Below, piece by piece: positions 34,066-48,381 of a stretch of 64,000 nt of DNA (within the stretch, counting starts at the first letter, position 1; the number at the start of each line of letters is the position of its first letter). The stretch spans positions 917,664 to 981,663 of the forward strand of contig MU394051.1 of assembly GCA_022578605.1 (NCBI GenBank), given 5' to 3'. The notes under the pieces are model-generated. The model did no database searches. It was not told where the DNA came from and worked only from the letters and a program-made list of their open reading frames with translations. The position numbers were made by a program, and so were the translations under genes. Origin of the DNA: Camillea tinctor (taxonomy: Eukaryota > Ascomycota > Sordariomycetes > Xylariales > Xylariaceae).

Positions 34066-37000
34066 TAATCATAATTGCAAGAAGTTAGGATGTGGATGAT
34101 GGGTTGGTAATGTACTGATAGGTGTAATGACTTCTAAGACATTGCGTTGATTTCCCAGGTTGTTCTCTTTTTCTTTTCTCCCTTCCCCTGTATTTATTTT
34201 ACCAAAACCACTTTTCGACCATCAACTTTGACCAATTGGTCAATACAGATGACTATACCCCATTTCCTACATTGAAAATTTGATCCTTACAAAATACGAT
34301 GACGGAACCTGGTGTAAGGGTACTTAGGAGTTTCAGGCATGTCTTGGTTTGTTTTGGTTGTGTTTTCCTGCTCAGGAGAGGGGTGCAGTAGCAAAATATG
34401 TGCCTTCTTCATACATGTTCCGAGGATAAGATTATTTATTTTAATACGATAGGCGTTAAGAGAGAAAGGTTCTTATATCTTTGTTTCCCCCTCCCCCTCC
34501 CTTCCCCTTCTTTCTTGCCGAGAGTGTTAACCTGATGGGAATGATGAAGCGATTTCAGCTTGATTGGTATTATTGATCGATAAATTGATCAATTTGGTTG
34601 GCGTGAGCAGGAAATCTTAGCTAGGGTAGTTATTTTAAGAAATATGATGTTTATTGCTTTGGTTTTCATAGGTCCTAGGTCCTCTTGGCGAGAATAAGAA
34701 GTGATAACAGTCATCAGGGTAATAATCTTCCTGGTTATAGAAGATCATAGGTCTCTTGAACCAAAGCTAAATCACACAAAGTAAAGCCATGAACAGAACC
34801 ATATCGAAGCTTAGGACCAAGAGCTCCTCCACTTTAAGAAGAACCAGGTGATTCCTTTCATTGCTCATCAATAGCATGCGTAAGAGCATTCTTAGATGTA
34901 TAGGTGAGTAAGCACCTAGAAAAGAAATTGAAGCACTTAAAGGGGAGAATGGGGAGAAGAGGAGGGAAATCTAACCTCTTTCTCAATCCATATCTCATCA
35001 TGATACTTGTACTCCTTGCCCACCATATACCAATTCCAGAAAAACGCCTACCTTAAGACAGCCTTTTCAGTACACGTCATAGACCTAAAAAGCGAACTTG
35101 CTTACCCATACACGTTTACCTACAAACCCAACCAAATAGTCTTTTGTTTTTCCCATAGTAAAGGATGAAATCACTGAGTGACGATAAGCTGCTTGTGTCA
35201 TCGAAAAACCCTGGAACCTATGATTCCCACTACAACGACATGAGTCCTTTGCGCCCCTTTTCTCTTTCCCCTCTTCCCTTTTTCCCCCTTTCCATTCATT
35301 ATACCTTTAAACAAATAATAGTTATATATATAATTCTTTCCAGTCATCCACCACCTCACCTCCCACTATCTGCTCCGTGATCCTCCTATTTTTCTTCTCG
35401 CAAGTGCTCAAGACCTCTTACAGTGTAGCTTTTCATTCTACGCACCTTCCCCCACTAAGAGGGAGAAGGGGAAAAGGGGTAAACCGAAAAAAAAAATAAG
35501 AAAGAAAGAAGCAAACTAATTGACTTAACCCGGATTGCCCGCGAGCAGAACAAGCTGGGGAAAACCTGCCATCTCCCGTAGACAGGACACACACACATAC
35601 ATAGGGAAACCCAAACGTCCAACCCCCCACCCCTTCCCCCTCCCCAGTCACTCCATTGTTTCTCCTTTCTCCTTTCTCATATCCCCTCTTCCTCTACCCT
35701 TTTCTCCCCAGCGGCAATCCCATACATGCATTACATACTGTCCACCTGTTCTTCGCTCCCCTCTCCTCCGAGGCCGGTCGACCGGCTACCTCTCGGACGG
35801 ACGGACGGACGGGACCGAGAGCGGGTACTCCTCTCTTTCCGACCACACGAGTTGGGTCCCCCTCCAACCTATATCCTCCTCCTTCTATTTTCCTTCACCC
35901 ATCCGTGGGGAGAACTATGTGTTGTGTGCTAGGTTAAGGGGGCAGGTCCCTCATATATATATACAGTATACGAAAGCAGATAAGCAAGACAAAAAATACA
36001 CCCAAAAAAAAAGGAAGGGGGCTCTGGAAAGGGTGGTTCGGTCGTTGATCCTCTTATCTCTTCTAAACGTGTTCTATTATCTACCTAGCTTCGGGTCGAG
36101 TCAAAAAAAAAAAGCTTAGTCCCGGTGCACGAAGCAGGCTTAGGAAAGTCACGTAGCTTTCTAGCTGAAGTGGCTTGAGGAAGACGCAGATTGTAGGTAG
36201 TTGTGGGGTGAGGAGTTCCCGGGATCGCTTGTCCAGTCACCCGTTTGCCATGGGGGCGGAGGACGGCCACTCCGTATAAGCAGAATATGGACTACTATGT
36301 AAGCTCTCACTTTAAAGTAGAACTTAAAACAAACATACCCGCGTAGTCTTTAGAGTGACACCTAAACCTTGTTCCCTTACTTTATTTCATTCAGTGTCTT
36401 AGTCTGGATTTCTCGGCCTAGAAGGGGAGCTAGAAAAAAACTATGGAGATTAAAATCATCGCACGAGCTTCGTCTTATGATCAGTATTAGGAGTGTGGAA
36501 AAATTGGGACGTATTATGAATTTCAAGCACAGGGCTTATAGTCACGCACGCACGTGAGGTAGGGATATAGATACTGCCGGGGTTCTCGTGCTTTCCCATT
36601 GATACGCGAGTCGCGAATCCTATTTTTTTCCGGTCACTCTGATGCTATTAAGAATGACAACCGACTTCATCAACAGTTAACATTGAAATCTTGTTCTGAT
36701 TCCCCTACTTATTTACAACGGGCAGAAATGTCTTTCTGATGTTGGATTGCTTATGAAATGTAGTTTTTATTTAATTTGGATATGTTAACGACCCGTTTAT
36801 GGTAAGCAGAGAACAGCCTTAGGTAGACAAGTTCAAAATCATTGAAACATGTTTCACTTACATATATGTACTTATAACTTAATACTAGACGCTGATGTCA
36901 GGCTGCTACATTTAACGGATCATCAAATATTCCCCCTTTGCTAGTCCTAGTGAGAATTCGATTTGTGGTTTATTTGGTATTAACGAGGAAACCCGAAATA

Positions 37001-40000
37001 TCCGGTGCCGTTCCCGTGCCAAGCCGGGGTTCGGCCTATCCGGGCAGACGGAAAGGTTTATATGGCAATACCACCTTGCTGATAAAGGACTGTAGTACGA
37101 TGTCTCTCCACGTAAGAATTGATTAAGCCCCATGACCAGAAACACCGAGGACTGTTTTGTCAATATTGACTTGGTCCTCATAACCTTATAGGTATCGATG
37201 ACCCTATATATATGCTGGTGATCGTTCTGGCCGAGCGACCACAGGGAAACGCTGCCGGATGAGATTGGGTTACATGAACACCTTCTCAATTCGTGAATAC
37301 CGTCCAATTATGATGGAGGTGACGATGACCCTAGTGACTGAGCACCAATCGGTAATATCGTGATGTAATATTGTGGTGAGCTAGCAGGGAGATATTGGCA
37401 GGGCTGCCGTGCCTCGCATTATCATGTTGGTCATGTGACCAGACGTGCTATCAAGCGTTCAAGAATCCAGCAGCGTCGTCGGGCGTCGTGAGTGGTCAGT
37501 GACGCGCAGGGATAGGGGAGCAAGGGAGAAAAGCGCCCCTGTTGCGCGAGTTCTCAACGTTTTACATCCAAGTTGGAACTACCTACCTGCAGCACCGGTC
37601 ACCCGTTCGAACGTTGCACAAGCGGCACGGCTGCGAACTTGATTGAAAGAATGGCCAGGTGGTGCCGCTAACGTTATGCGTACACCTGCGTACACATCTT
37701 GGTTCGAGAACAAGCCTAGGTGTGAAACCTAGGTACGTATGCCCTCATAGCCTTGCTACCGAGGAAATAAGTAGTCAGTCGTTTTTAGCCCCTGGCTCAG
37801 GTACGCGGCTCGCTAAGACGAATAAGAACGTAGGGCGAAAGGTCAAAGGACGGGGTCTGGTGGTGTTTTTATTTTATTTTATTTTTATTTTTGGAATATG
37901 TGCGGCAACCCAAAGAGGTTTAAGGGACTTTACCCCCAGAAGCCGACCTGACACGATTTCCAGGGGGTTGAGGCGCCGAGAGAACTTGCTTCCGGCGTCA
38001 AGGGTGGAGACCCTATTTAAAGAGCCAGAATCTCGTTCAGAGAACGAGGCCAAAGACCTGGCAGCTGGCTAGATACTTGGGTTATAAGCGATCTGAGTGG
38101 CGAATTGAGGCGAAAATCATTGGCCTAAAACACCATTGCTAAGCTTGCTTGCTGGCCTTGGCTTGCTAGTTTTTTTCTTCTTTGGTCTCTGTCTTGTCTT
38201 TTTTTTTTTTTTTCGTATGCATTTATTTTCCTATTAGTTTTTTTATTACTATAACTGCAACTGTAACCGCAACCGCTGATAGGTAACGGGCATGAGATGG
38301 TGCCAACGTATGGATCAATCGATCGATCGAGAAGCCCGCGTTTTGTACTGCTGCCTTAGGATCCTGTTGGGAGTGTATGCAACTAAAACCCAAGATCGAT
38401 TATAGTCGGCGCCGGCGTGTGCTTGTAAATGAGGGGCAAATAGGAAATATTACGCAACCTGACGGGCGTCGTGATTGTTCGATCATGTCATTTGTCACTC
38501 TCTCTGCAGTCTCAGTGCTGAGCTAGGCTAAGTATGGGGAAACGGCCATATCTCCGCCTAATCAGTATACAACAAAAGCAGCCATGCCATCATGCTAGGA
38601 AGCTTCTCCTGGGGTGGAGGGTAAATGCTTACGATTCAAAAGGGCGAATTCAATATGCAGCAGTGGAGCAGGGCGAGCGAATATCTCGGGATCGGAGCAA
38701 GACGGAGAGGGAAACCGAAATTTCCTTGAAAGTGGCCCTGCGAGATCCCAAGTTCGAGTTCGGCTTAAGCACAAGAAAGCGTGCCTGATCGTCACGAGAG
38801 AGGCCCGCAGAGCCGCTTCCAGAACTCCGGCTATGGATCCTCCCAGTAAGCTGGTAGAAACCTTGGGAAGCTCAATACATAGCGAGCGGAAGACTCACCG
38901 GACGAGCTAGGAGAGGTGAAGGGAGGGAAAGTTTAAAGAGAAAGGTCCGGATACGCTGGGTGTGAGTGGGAACCATCGAGATATTAGGAGTCCATAGCTA
39001 AGGTACGTACCTATACATGTTACATACATGTATGTAGAGAAAGAAAGAAATAAAAGAAATCCACTCCTCCCCATGACTCGATCTAGAATACGACCTGATA
39101 ACAAATCGGGTTACCTGATCTAGGAATATTAATTAGATGACGAGTTTACTTGGCTGCTTGGATAACGGATTTAGGTCGTGTAGATAGCTATATGCATGGC
39201 CAGGGGCTAGCTTCGGGTAGAGGGCATTGTATGGTAATTGAGAGACCAGAGGCGAAAGTCAAGAAGGGGGGAAAAAAAGAAAAGAGAAATGTGTTGGATG
39301 GGGAGTGGTTAGAGAAATAGAGAAGGGAAAGTTACTGAAGGTATACGGCTAAACATCAGTTTAGGAAAAAGAAAGAAAGGAAAAGAGACAGGGACAAAGA
39401 ACTAACTATACATATAAGGTTTGGGTAGGGTAGATTCGGAGTACATATAAAAACCTATACGCCTAACATCGAAAGCAGATTCCACACGACATGGTCGATA
39501 AGGCTAGAAGTAGAAGGCAAGTACCAGCGGATGAAGCACATCTTAAAGTTATTCAAATCCACGAATCCACGACATGGTCCTGCTGTAAAACAGAGTTGTG
39601 CGACAACCTTAATTGGATAGCTTCAGTCTCTAGTGGTACCTAATAGTAAGTAGTAGCAATAGCTATAATTCAATTTAATATTCTATTCTAGTTAAAGGAC
39701 ACATCGACCCGTGTGTCCCTTCCGGCTTCCGAGATGTTGTGCTTAACATGTACCTACTTACATACTTTAACCTTTATAGTGTAGCTTGCCTTCATACTAA
39801 CCTAGGGTAGGCTAGATATGTACCTCTCAACCTACCTAGGTACGTACGTACGCACGTTCGTTGGTTATTAGCACTACTAAACTATCCATGCTGCCATGTA
39901 AGAACTTGAAAAATATAGTTTCTCACCAATCTATATCTCAAGTGTATATCAACATAGGGCCAAACACACGATAAATCATTTGCCGTAATGTGTACTAGTA

Positions 40001-41944
40001 GTAATCGACTGACTTGTAGGTTCAATCTATCGAAATGGGGGAACTTTAGGCTCTTTTGATTTGTGAAGATGTAACATTCACAATTTGAGATTTAAATTCG
40101 ATCTCGTCGGTATTGTTTGGGTACCTTCAACATTGAATGCATTGTATTATGTATATACATATACATAGTGTATGTAGGTATCTAAGACATGGAACTTACA
40201 CTAACCTAGCAGCCTAGGTAGGTACTCAGATTTTTTCCCTTTCTCCCTCTCTTTCTATCTTTCTCTTGTCCTCTCGCATCTGGCACAGCCTCTTTTCTAC
40301 CAATGAGATTGTACAAGGACGAGGTAAGATGCAAAAGTGGTGAGTTGCTCAGGTGGCATGTCTGAAACCCCACCTAGCTTTAGGTAGGTACTTGCTCCCC
40401 TTTATGTTCCTTGGGCAGCCAGGGCAATCAAACTGCAGGTCCCTCCCCTCTTTCTCTCTCTCACCCCCTACCTACCCTACCTACATCAGTCAGTGCCTTC
40501 CCACCTACCACTACGCTACACTTACAACCACACTACCTACATTGCCTTCCATCGACAGGTGCTACAGGACCTTAGAGTTTAATGTAGGTTGTATGTACTC
40601 TGCACCGTATGTTTTGTAGTAAACAGTACCTATTCTGTAGTATTTTAGTAGCATTTAGCGCGCGTTGCGGGACACCCCCTTGGCAGCTTCAGTTGGGCTC
40701 AGGCAATATTTTTTTTTAGACACACCTATTTGCTCTCTCACTCAGACTCTCACGCAACTTTTTTAGGCTCAGTTGGACTGGACTGGACCTTGACTTTGGT
40801 CGGTTTTTTTCAGTTTCTGACGTCTCCATCGGGTTTGACTCTTTTTCCCTTTTTCTCCCCTCCCCCATCTCTCTCTCTCTCTCTTTTTTTTTCTTTTTTT
40901 TTTTTCCTTTTCCAAAAAAAAAAAAGAGACCCCGCGACAACGGCGATACATTCCGTACATACATACTTTTTTTTTTTTTACACCAACGACGATAAACTTA
41001 TTGTCAATTTTTATTCCTTGTTGTGACTGCACTATCAACGGCGAACTTTCAACCCTGCGACGCATAAAATTTTTTCCCTTTTACTGAAAGAGGTAGAAGA
41101 CGAAGGCAAAGACTAGTAGATTTAGTACCTGGCCTTGCTCTTCCCCTCCCTCTCCTCTTCTTCTTCCTCTCTCTCTCTCTCTCTTCTCCCTAACCTCGAT
41201 CAACCACACCCCCCAGTCTCTCCCAATCCCCATTGTTTTGAAGCAGTTCGCAGACCAAAAAAAAGACCCGTCTTCCACCTGCGCTCTTGCCCCATCACCA
41301 ACCTGGGAACTAAGCAATAACATAAACCAGCCTACCCATCTTCTTCTTGCCATAACTCTTACCACCTACCCTATTTCGTCCCGACTTGTGCGCGCCTGCA
41401 TCCATCGTCTTCTTTCACAAATTCTTCCCGACCGAGCGAGCGACTTTTGTCCAACTCGTCCTTCCCAACAAATCCTCCTCTCCTCCCTCTCTCCCACATC
41501 TTTCATTGCTACGGCATCAACTATACATAAAGGCGACGAGTATCGAGTCCTAATCAAAACAAGGACCGAATACGATTTTTTCTTAACAAAAAAACAAAAA
41601 CAAAACATAAACAACAGAACAACCACTATACTCTACGCATCCTATTGTGGGTCACGATCCCTTCACAATAGAGATTATTGTTGCCCGTTGAGGCTATTTA
41701 GCATTATTCTTCATTGGTCATTATTGTTGCTCCCACCCCGAGAGAGACTGGTATTCCAACGAAGCTCAGCAGCCAATCTGGCGCATCACAATTAGGAGAC
41801 GATTCATTCTCGCCCCACGCGAGAATTGCGTTCATTTTCTGAACTCCCACATAAACACCGTTACTAGATTCTCCCTGGGCGGCTGCATCGTCGAGTCGCG
41901 AGCTTTCTTCGGAAAGCCCTGTTAACAGTTGAGATCACTTCATC
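34066..41944. other. Long intergenic region, no supportable gene
   Basis: Nearly 8 kb without a gene I can defend. Open frames are low-complexity (for example the pyrimidine-derived 194-codon frame at 35535-36119) or unrecognised. It contains many CT- and A-rich tracts, TACGTACGTACG-type repeats near 39840, a TACCTAGGTA palindrome (39833-39842) and CTCTCT runs at 40868-40882 and 41168-41182. The final kilobase (about 40700-41940) is strongly pyrimidine-rich and A-rich in the manner of fungal promoters and 5' leaders; it most likely serves the PP1 gene. Confidence 0.5.
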
Positions 41945-42209
41945 GTGAGTATTTTCTAGTCTGTTATTTTTTTATTATTTTTTTTGGTGTTTTGTCTTGA
42001 TAAAATCCACCGCCCCTCTTCCCCACCCGTCACTCACCAACTACACACACACTCACCTTACCATCACCTCAGCCTTGGATGTGCCATTACCTCCTGATCT
42101 GAACATCCATCTTGGCACCCCGGGTTTAGCAAGGGAGACACGTAAAACAAGTCACGTAGCTGTTCGATATATGCTCTTACTAACTTTTTGTTTTAATCTG
42201 TATGCACAG
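41945..42209 (+). other. Probable intron in the 5' untranslated region of the PP1 gene
   Basis: A consensus GTGAGT donor at 41945 and a pyrimidine-rich stretch ending TGCACAG at 42209 lie 155 bases upstream of the PP1 start codon. A 5'-leader intron is common for this gene class in fungi. Evidence is splice-site consensus only; transcript reads would settle it. Confidence 0.45.
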
Positions 42210-42363
42210 CCCTCGAAGTGCATCATACTCTGACATCGGGCCCTAACGCGCTTCCTTGACCCGAACCTCCTCTCTCCCCTCCCAGTCCACACCTCTCTGT
42301 CGTTCTGAACCCACAGTTGTCGAATCTCACGGGCCAAGTCTTCTGGCAGGTGAGGATTTAAAG

Positions 42364-43610
<1,247 letters not shown>

Positions 43611-46600
43611 TAAAAGCAAGAGAATTTATACGAACTTCCTCGTCTTCTAGGTTCGGCCGCCGATAAGCTGCTTACGAGAGCACCCAACCCGCTTCCGAGT
43701 CCCGCCCCTTGTTCTTGACCTTTGTTCTCGACCAAACGACATTGTTGGCAAGTTACGGTCTCGATCACCGCCCAATCCCCCATCTTCGACCGCGATTGGC
43801 ATTCCGATGCCGCTGTTTGAGTACAGAATACGATCCTCCCCCCACAACGACAAAAACTACTTCTCCTTGGCCTCGCGACAATGGACGAAAGAGATGATGG
43901 CTGTGTTGACGATGAATGTTGTTATTACACGAAAAAGAGATAAAATCAGGTTTTTTTTCATTTGGAATGGTCTATGGACCTCTTGCGTCCACTATTCCGT
44001 GTTCATGGTGACTTGAGGGGGAGAGTTTAGACAGTTAATTGTTTCCCCAGCCATGAAACTTACGAATTCATGCATGATCTGTTTTCAAGGTCTCAAAATT
44101 GTTTTCCGTCGTCCCCTGAATTGCTGGTGACGTATCCCTCCTTTCCCTTACGAACTATACGATGGTCTATGAGGACTAGATTTTTAGCATCCAAGGTTGC
44201 CCATGTGCCCACGGATATGAACAGGAGAACCTGATGAATGAAGTCCATTCTAGCTTTGCTCTCATATTCCTTTCCTTTACCTTTCCTATGTCCTTTTTTT
44301 TTCCCTAGTCTTCTCTCCCGCCCTTCTGAGATATTACCTACCTTGAATCCACACGCCTGTCTGCCCAATTCCCCCCCTCCCCCACTTTACATAATACCAG
44401 TCCTTGGGCTTTTGGGGGAGGGGGAAGTTAATTGGAATATACAGTTGCCTACCTATATTGCCTTGTTTTATAGATCTCCTAGACCAATACGGAACCAATA
44501 CGCAAAAACATCTTACCTAACCCCCTCCCTTCTCCCCTCTATATTTCCTCCCCCTCCTCTACGCTTCTAAAAAATTTAAAACTCCTAATATATGCATCTG
44601 TAACACGTGCGCCTTCACCTATCGTAAAGCCCAAGGTATTATTGGACTAATAGGTAGGGTTTGGTCTACCCTGTAACCCTACCCACATACTTTCCTATCT
44701 GAGTATGTGTGTACAACGCGTCTACTGTCGACGGATTCTGAATCGTTGTGTTGTTCTACCTAGCTATCTATGTATGCTACACGTAAGTAGGCATGTGACG
44801 CATCAAGTGTGGGCTTTAAGTATAGCTACACAGAAAAGGATTATAGGAGCAGAGGGGCAATGAATGGCCACTATTGCTACCGTTACTGTACTACATAGCA
44901 TACCTAGCTACTAGACGTGCTTGCTGCAGTTAGGATTGGCGTGTCTGGATCTTGGTAATTTGCGGGAATAGAGGAGCATCTCTGGGGATTTACAGCCTGC
45001 TCTCCCGTTCTGCCACTTCCTATACTTATGCGGATGTATGCTTCCTTCTATCAACTGGTAGATTCCATCTCAATGTAGAGAGCAGCAGTAGTAGAACTTG
45101 CTAGAGCTTTTCTCCCCCTTCCTCCCCTCCTTCCTTTCCCTATTCTTTTCCTTGTGACTCGATACCTCGGGCCTTGTGTTTTCCGGTACTCCCTTTTTCG
45201 TGCATATCATTTTTTTGAAAGATATATCCATTTAGGGCAGTATGTCTTGGCATACATAAGTATCCTTAATAGAGAGAAAAGAGAAGGAAAAAAAAAAAAA
45301 ACTCAAGAGCCCCTCTCTTGCCCCCTCTACCTAATATCGGTATAAGATAGTAGGTTATGTTGTCTCGATAGGAGACTGGATAAATGTCTAATAGGCCAGC
45401 CAAGGTTCCTTAGTTTTCTCCAGGTGACTTTTGCAGGTAGCACAACCTAATATATTAATATAATATACTTCCAACCTACTAGGTAGGTAGGTAGGTTATG
45501 TATATATATCTAATGCACAGAATACATACGCGCGCACACAATAAACAACATATGGTTGTATATAATTCTCTTGCAGAATACCAACGAACCCACCTCTTTA
45601 CCTTGCCTCCTGTAGAGAGGCACATATGATACTATACCTGCTTTACCTTACCTCTCGTCACATGTAACCCGTCCTTCCCGCATTGACACGTTGTGCGCAC
45701 GCATACATACATACTTACCTAGGTAGCATACATAGACCTCTCTCCCTCTCTCTCCCTTTTTTTTCTTTCTGTTTCCTATGGTGAAACTTCAACATCACAA
45801 GCAGAGGAAGTTATTCCCCTCTTCCCCGTCCATCCATCTGTCCCACCTCGCAGGCAACCCGCCCCCTTTTACTTTTCTTTCTTTTTTTTTTACCCTGTCA
45901 ACTTCCCCACACCCCTGAATTTTTCGGATAGTTTAATCCCCATTCTTGAAGACGGTTTTATAGGTTTTGAGATAGCCCACGTCTCTCCCTCCCTCTCTCT
46001 CTCTCTTCCGAACCCTTATGCTGCGGAGCCGGAGCCGGAGGGAAAGAGGTATGATGATGATGATGATGAGACAGAACAGACAAACAGGGTTTTTTTTTTC
46101 TCTTCCTATGGTCATGATCTAATGTTGTCTGTCATTACGGGATAGAGAGAGAGAGAAAATAAGAAGGAATAAAATCAAGCTTTTAGGAAACTGACGTGAG
46201 CAAGTCAAGGTCACGTATATGCGTACGCACGTAGTGTAGATATATGCTACTATGAAAGGGACTTGATGTGTGTCTGAGGGAGAAACGGAGAGACAGACAG
46301 GTCAAGTCTATGTAGGTAAGGTTAGGTAAGTAGGTGACGAGATGGGTGGGATGGATATGTTCGGACGGTACCTATTGGTAGATACCTAGGTATGCCAAGC
46401 ACCTGCCAACCTAACTGTGTATACATGCATAACTTACATGCATTTACCTTTCAGAGAAATAGGTATAGGCCATAATGTTTCACCCACGTAAACACCTGCG
46501 TACCTACCACGTAAAAGGTAGGCATATAGGTAAGGTCGTAGGTAGGTAAGCATGAGGAGGGAGGAGGGAGGTTTAGGTAAGAAGATAGATAATTACGTAG

Positions 46601-47542
46601 TGTTGTTTAGGAATACGTTGAATCCTCCCTATCGTGTGGTGAATAGGTAATTAAAAAGGATTCTATGTCGTCATTTTCTTTTCTTCTTTTTATTTTCTCA
46701 TGCGGTTTCGATTCCTTCAGCTAACAACAACCACCAATACCACCACTAGTACTACCACCATCACTCACCATTAGGTTTACGTCTCTACATTTATTACTAC
46801 TACTACTACTACCCATTCATGTATCTTAAATATCCGATCAACCTATTATCACGCCTTCCGCCGATTCCCTTGGGGTTGCTTTTTATGTAGGATTTGCTCA
46901 TTTCGCGTCTGATGCTAACCTGTACTTGGCTGCAAGTGCTCCCATTGTTGGCATTCATGACGAATATGAACCAGATTTCATCGTACTCTGTTTGGGCCCT
47001 TACTATTTCCGGCGCTTGTCAACTTATATGTCTTCTTATATAGATATTCATACATTTTGATTTATTTACTCATTTTTCTTGCTTCTTCTTCTTTCCCTTT
47101 ACCTAGTAGGGACTAGTATCAAGTATCTAGATCAGAGACTGCCTTAGGTTGGTAGTCACCGCTGCTTCGGCACCTGTCATGACCAGTACTTATGTAGGTA
47201 GAGAGCTAAGGCTCGCTAGGCCCTTGGACTACCAGATCGATAGGCCACGAGGTGCATGCGTGGTACCTCTGGTTCTTCTCCCTTTGCACAGCAGGTCCCA
47301 TATTTGTTTCGCTTTGCTTGCCTCACCTACCTTTTAAACATGTCAGCTTAGGCTTTCCGATGGCTAGGGTGATATGCAATGGAAGTAACCCTATACAGGG
47401 GGGTACACGGAGTGCATCCGAAGTAAAGAAAATATGCCAAGTTTCGTAGTTTATATCCTACGGTCCTCGTCGCGCCGTATGTTTGTCATATCATAATGGG
47501 AGGTTTGGGTTCCTGGGCGCATTTCTTTTTGTTCCACGTCCA
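43611..47542. other. Intergenic region, no supportable gene
   Basis: The first few hundred bases are probably the PP1 3' untranslated region. The rest has pyrimidine tracts, TAGGTAGGTAGGTAGG (45480-45496), an ATGATG run near 46050, a TAC run near 46795 and two TACCTAGGTA palindromes (45716-45725, 46383-46392). Open frames are short and unrecognised. Confidence 0.55.
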
Positions 47543-48381
47543 TCAAGCACACTCCTCGCACTTTTCCCCGGCAGTGGGCTTGCACGCAGCGGGTTCGACT
47601 TGGTTACCTTCGTTAGACGGCGCCTTGGTCTCGGCTGTTTGCGCCGCCCCCTCCGCTTTTGTCTTGGGATAGTCTCGGTCTACGTGCCCGAGGTTCCTGC
47701 TCGGCTCGATGACGTCGCGGACTCGGCGCTTCAGCTCTTTAGTCTCGGGGAAGCCACCGTCCACCTTGCGATCCCAGAGAACGGTCCTCTGGATCGCCAC
47801 GGGATTTGTGGTAGGTGTGGAGGAGGACGCATTCGAGTCGGGGGCGGCAGCGGGAACGGGAGGGGTCTGCGTGAGGATCTCGACGACAAAGGTGCCACCC
47901 GTCGAGGGCTGCAGCGCTACCTCGCCTAAAGACGTCGAGAAGGTCGATAGAAGCTCTTGCGCGAACTATATATTAAGAGTGGTGGGTTAGGTTAGATTAT
48001 CTTATATCAGCTCAGCTGAGTAGACAATACATGAAAAAAACGGCAGCTTCCAATTGGTAATGAGACGAGCTGGTGGGCTGGAATGGCAGGGGCCTCTCTG
48101 TATTAGAAAGGCCCCCCTTCTTCTTCCTCTCTCCCCTCTCCTCCCTCTCCTCCCTCTCGCTTCTTCTCTGCAATATATCGATAGTTGGTGGTCTCGTAGG
48201 ATTGTCGTGTCGTCGCTGGGTGACCGCGACCAAATATCCCGCACCAAGTCGATGGGAAGGATCGTCAACTTACGTATGCGGCTCGCAACATCCACTTGCA
48301 CTGGGTGCAGAAGCGGATGGTTATGCGAGGGAGCGGAAATGGACCGTCCAGGATCGAAGGAGCGCCCGATGTTTCAGCCAT
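47543..48381 (-). CDS. Rdx family (SelW/SelT/SelH-like) thioredoxin-fold protein
   Basis: Exon 1 is 48274-48381 (36 codons from the ATG at 48381) and exon 2 is 47543-47965; together they encode 176 residues. The intron (47966-48273, 308 nt) has a GTAAGT donor, a CTAAC branch site and a TATATAG acceptor and keeps frame. Exon 1 holds the family signature ITIRFCTQCKWMLRAAY, in which CTQC is the CxxC redox pair at the tip of the thioredoxin-like fold. Exon 2 starts FAQELLSTFSTSLGEVALQP, then STGGTFVVEI, a Pro/Ala/Ser insert, and the closing VLWDRKVDGGFPETKELKRRVRDVI typical of fungal members. Cysteine replaces the selenocysteine of animal relatives. A Lys/Thr-rich tail ends in CEECA. The protein is probably a cytosolic or nuclear redox-active protein; no partner or substrate is evident here. 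The exon is easy to miss because it is short. Confidence 0.92.

Noticed and set aside
35535..36119. 194-codon plus-strand frame
   Set aside because: Low-complexity Pro/Ser/Phe translation of pyrimidine tracts; no domain, no splice partner.
36980..37060. tRNA T-arm-like GGGGTTCGGCC segment
   Set aside because: No acceptor, D or anticodon arms fold around it.
36912..37307. 131-codon minus-strand frame
   Set aside because: No recognisable motif, no neighbouring exon signals; length compatible with chance in 64 kb.
41238..41795. 185-codon plus-strand frame upstream of PP1
   Set aside because: Lies in the pyrimidine-rich leader/promoter region of PP1, with no recognisable protein features.
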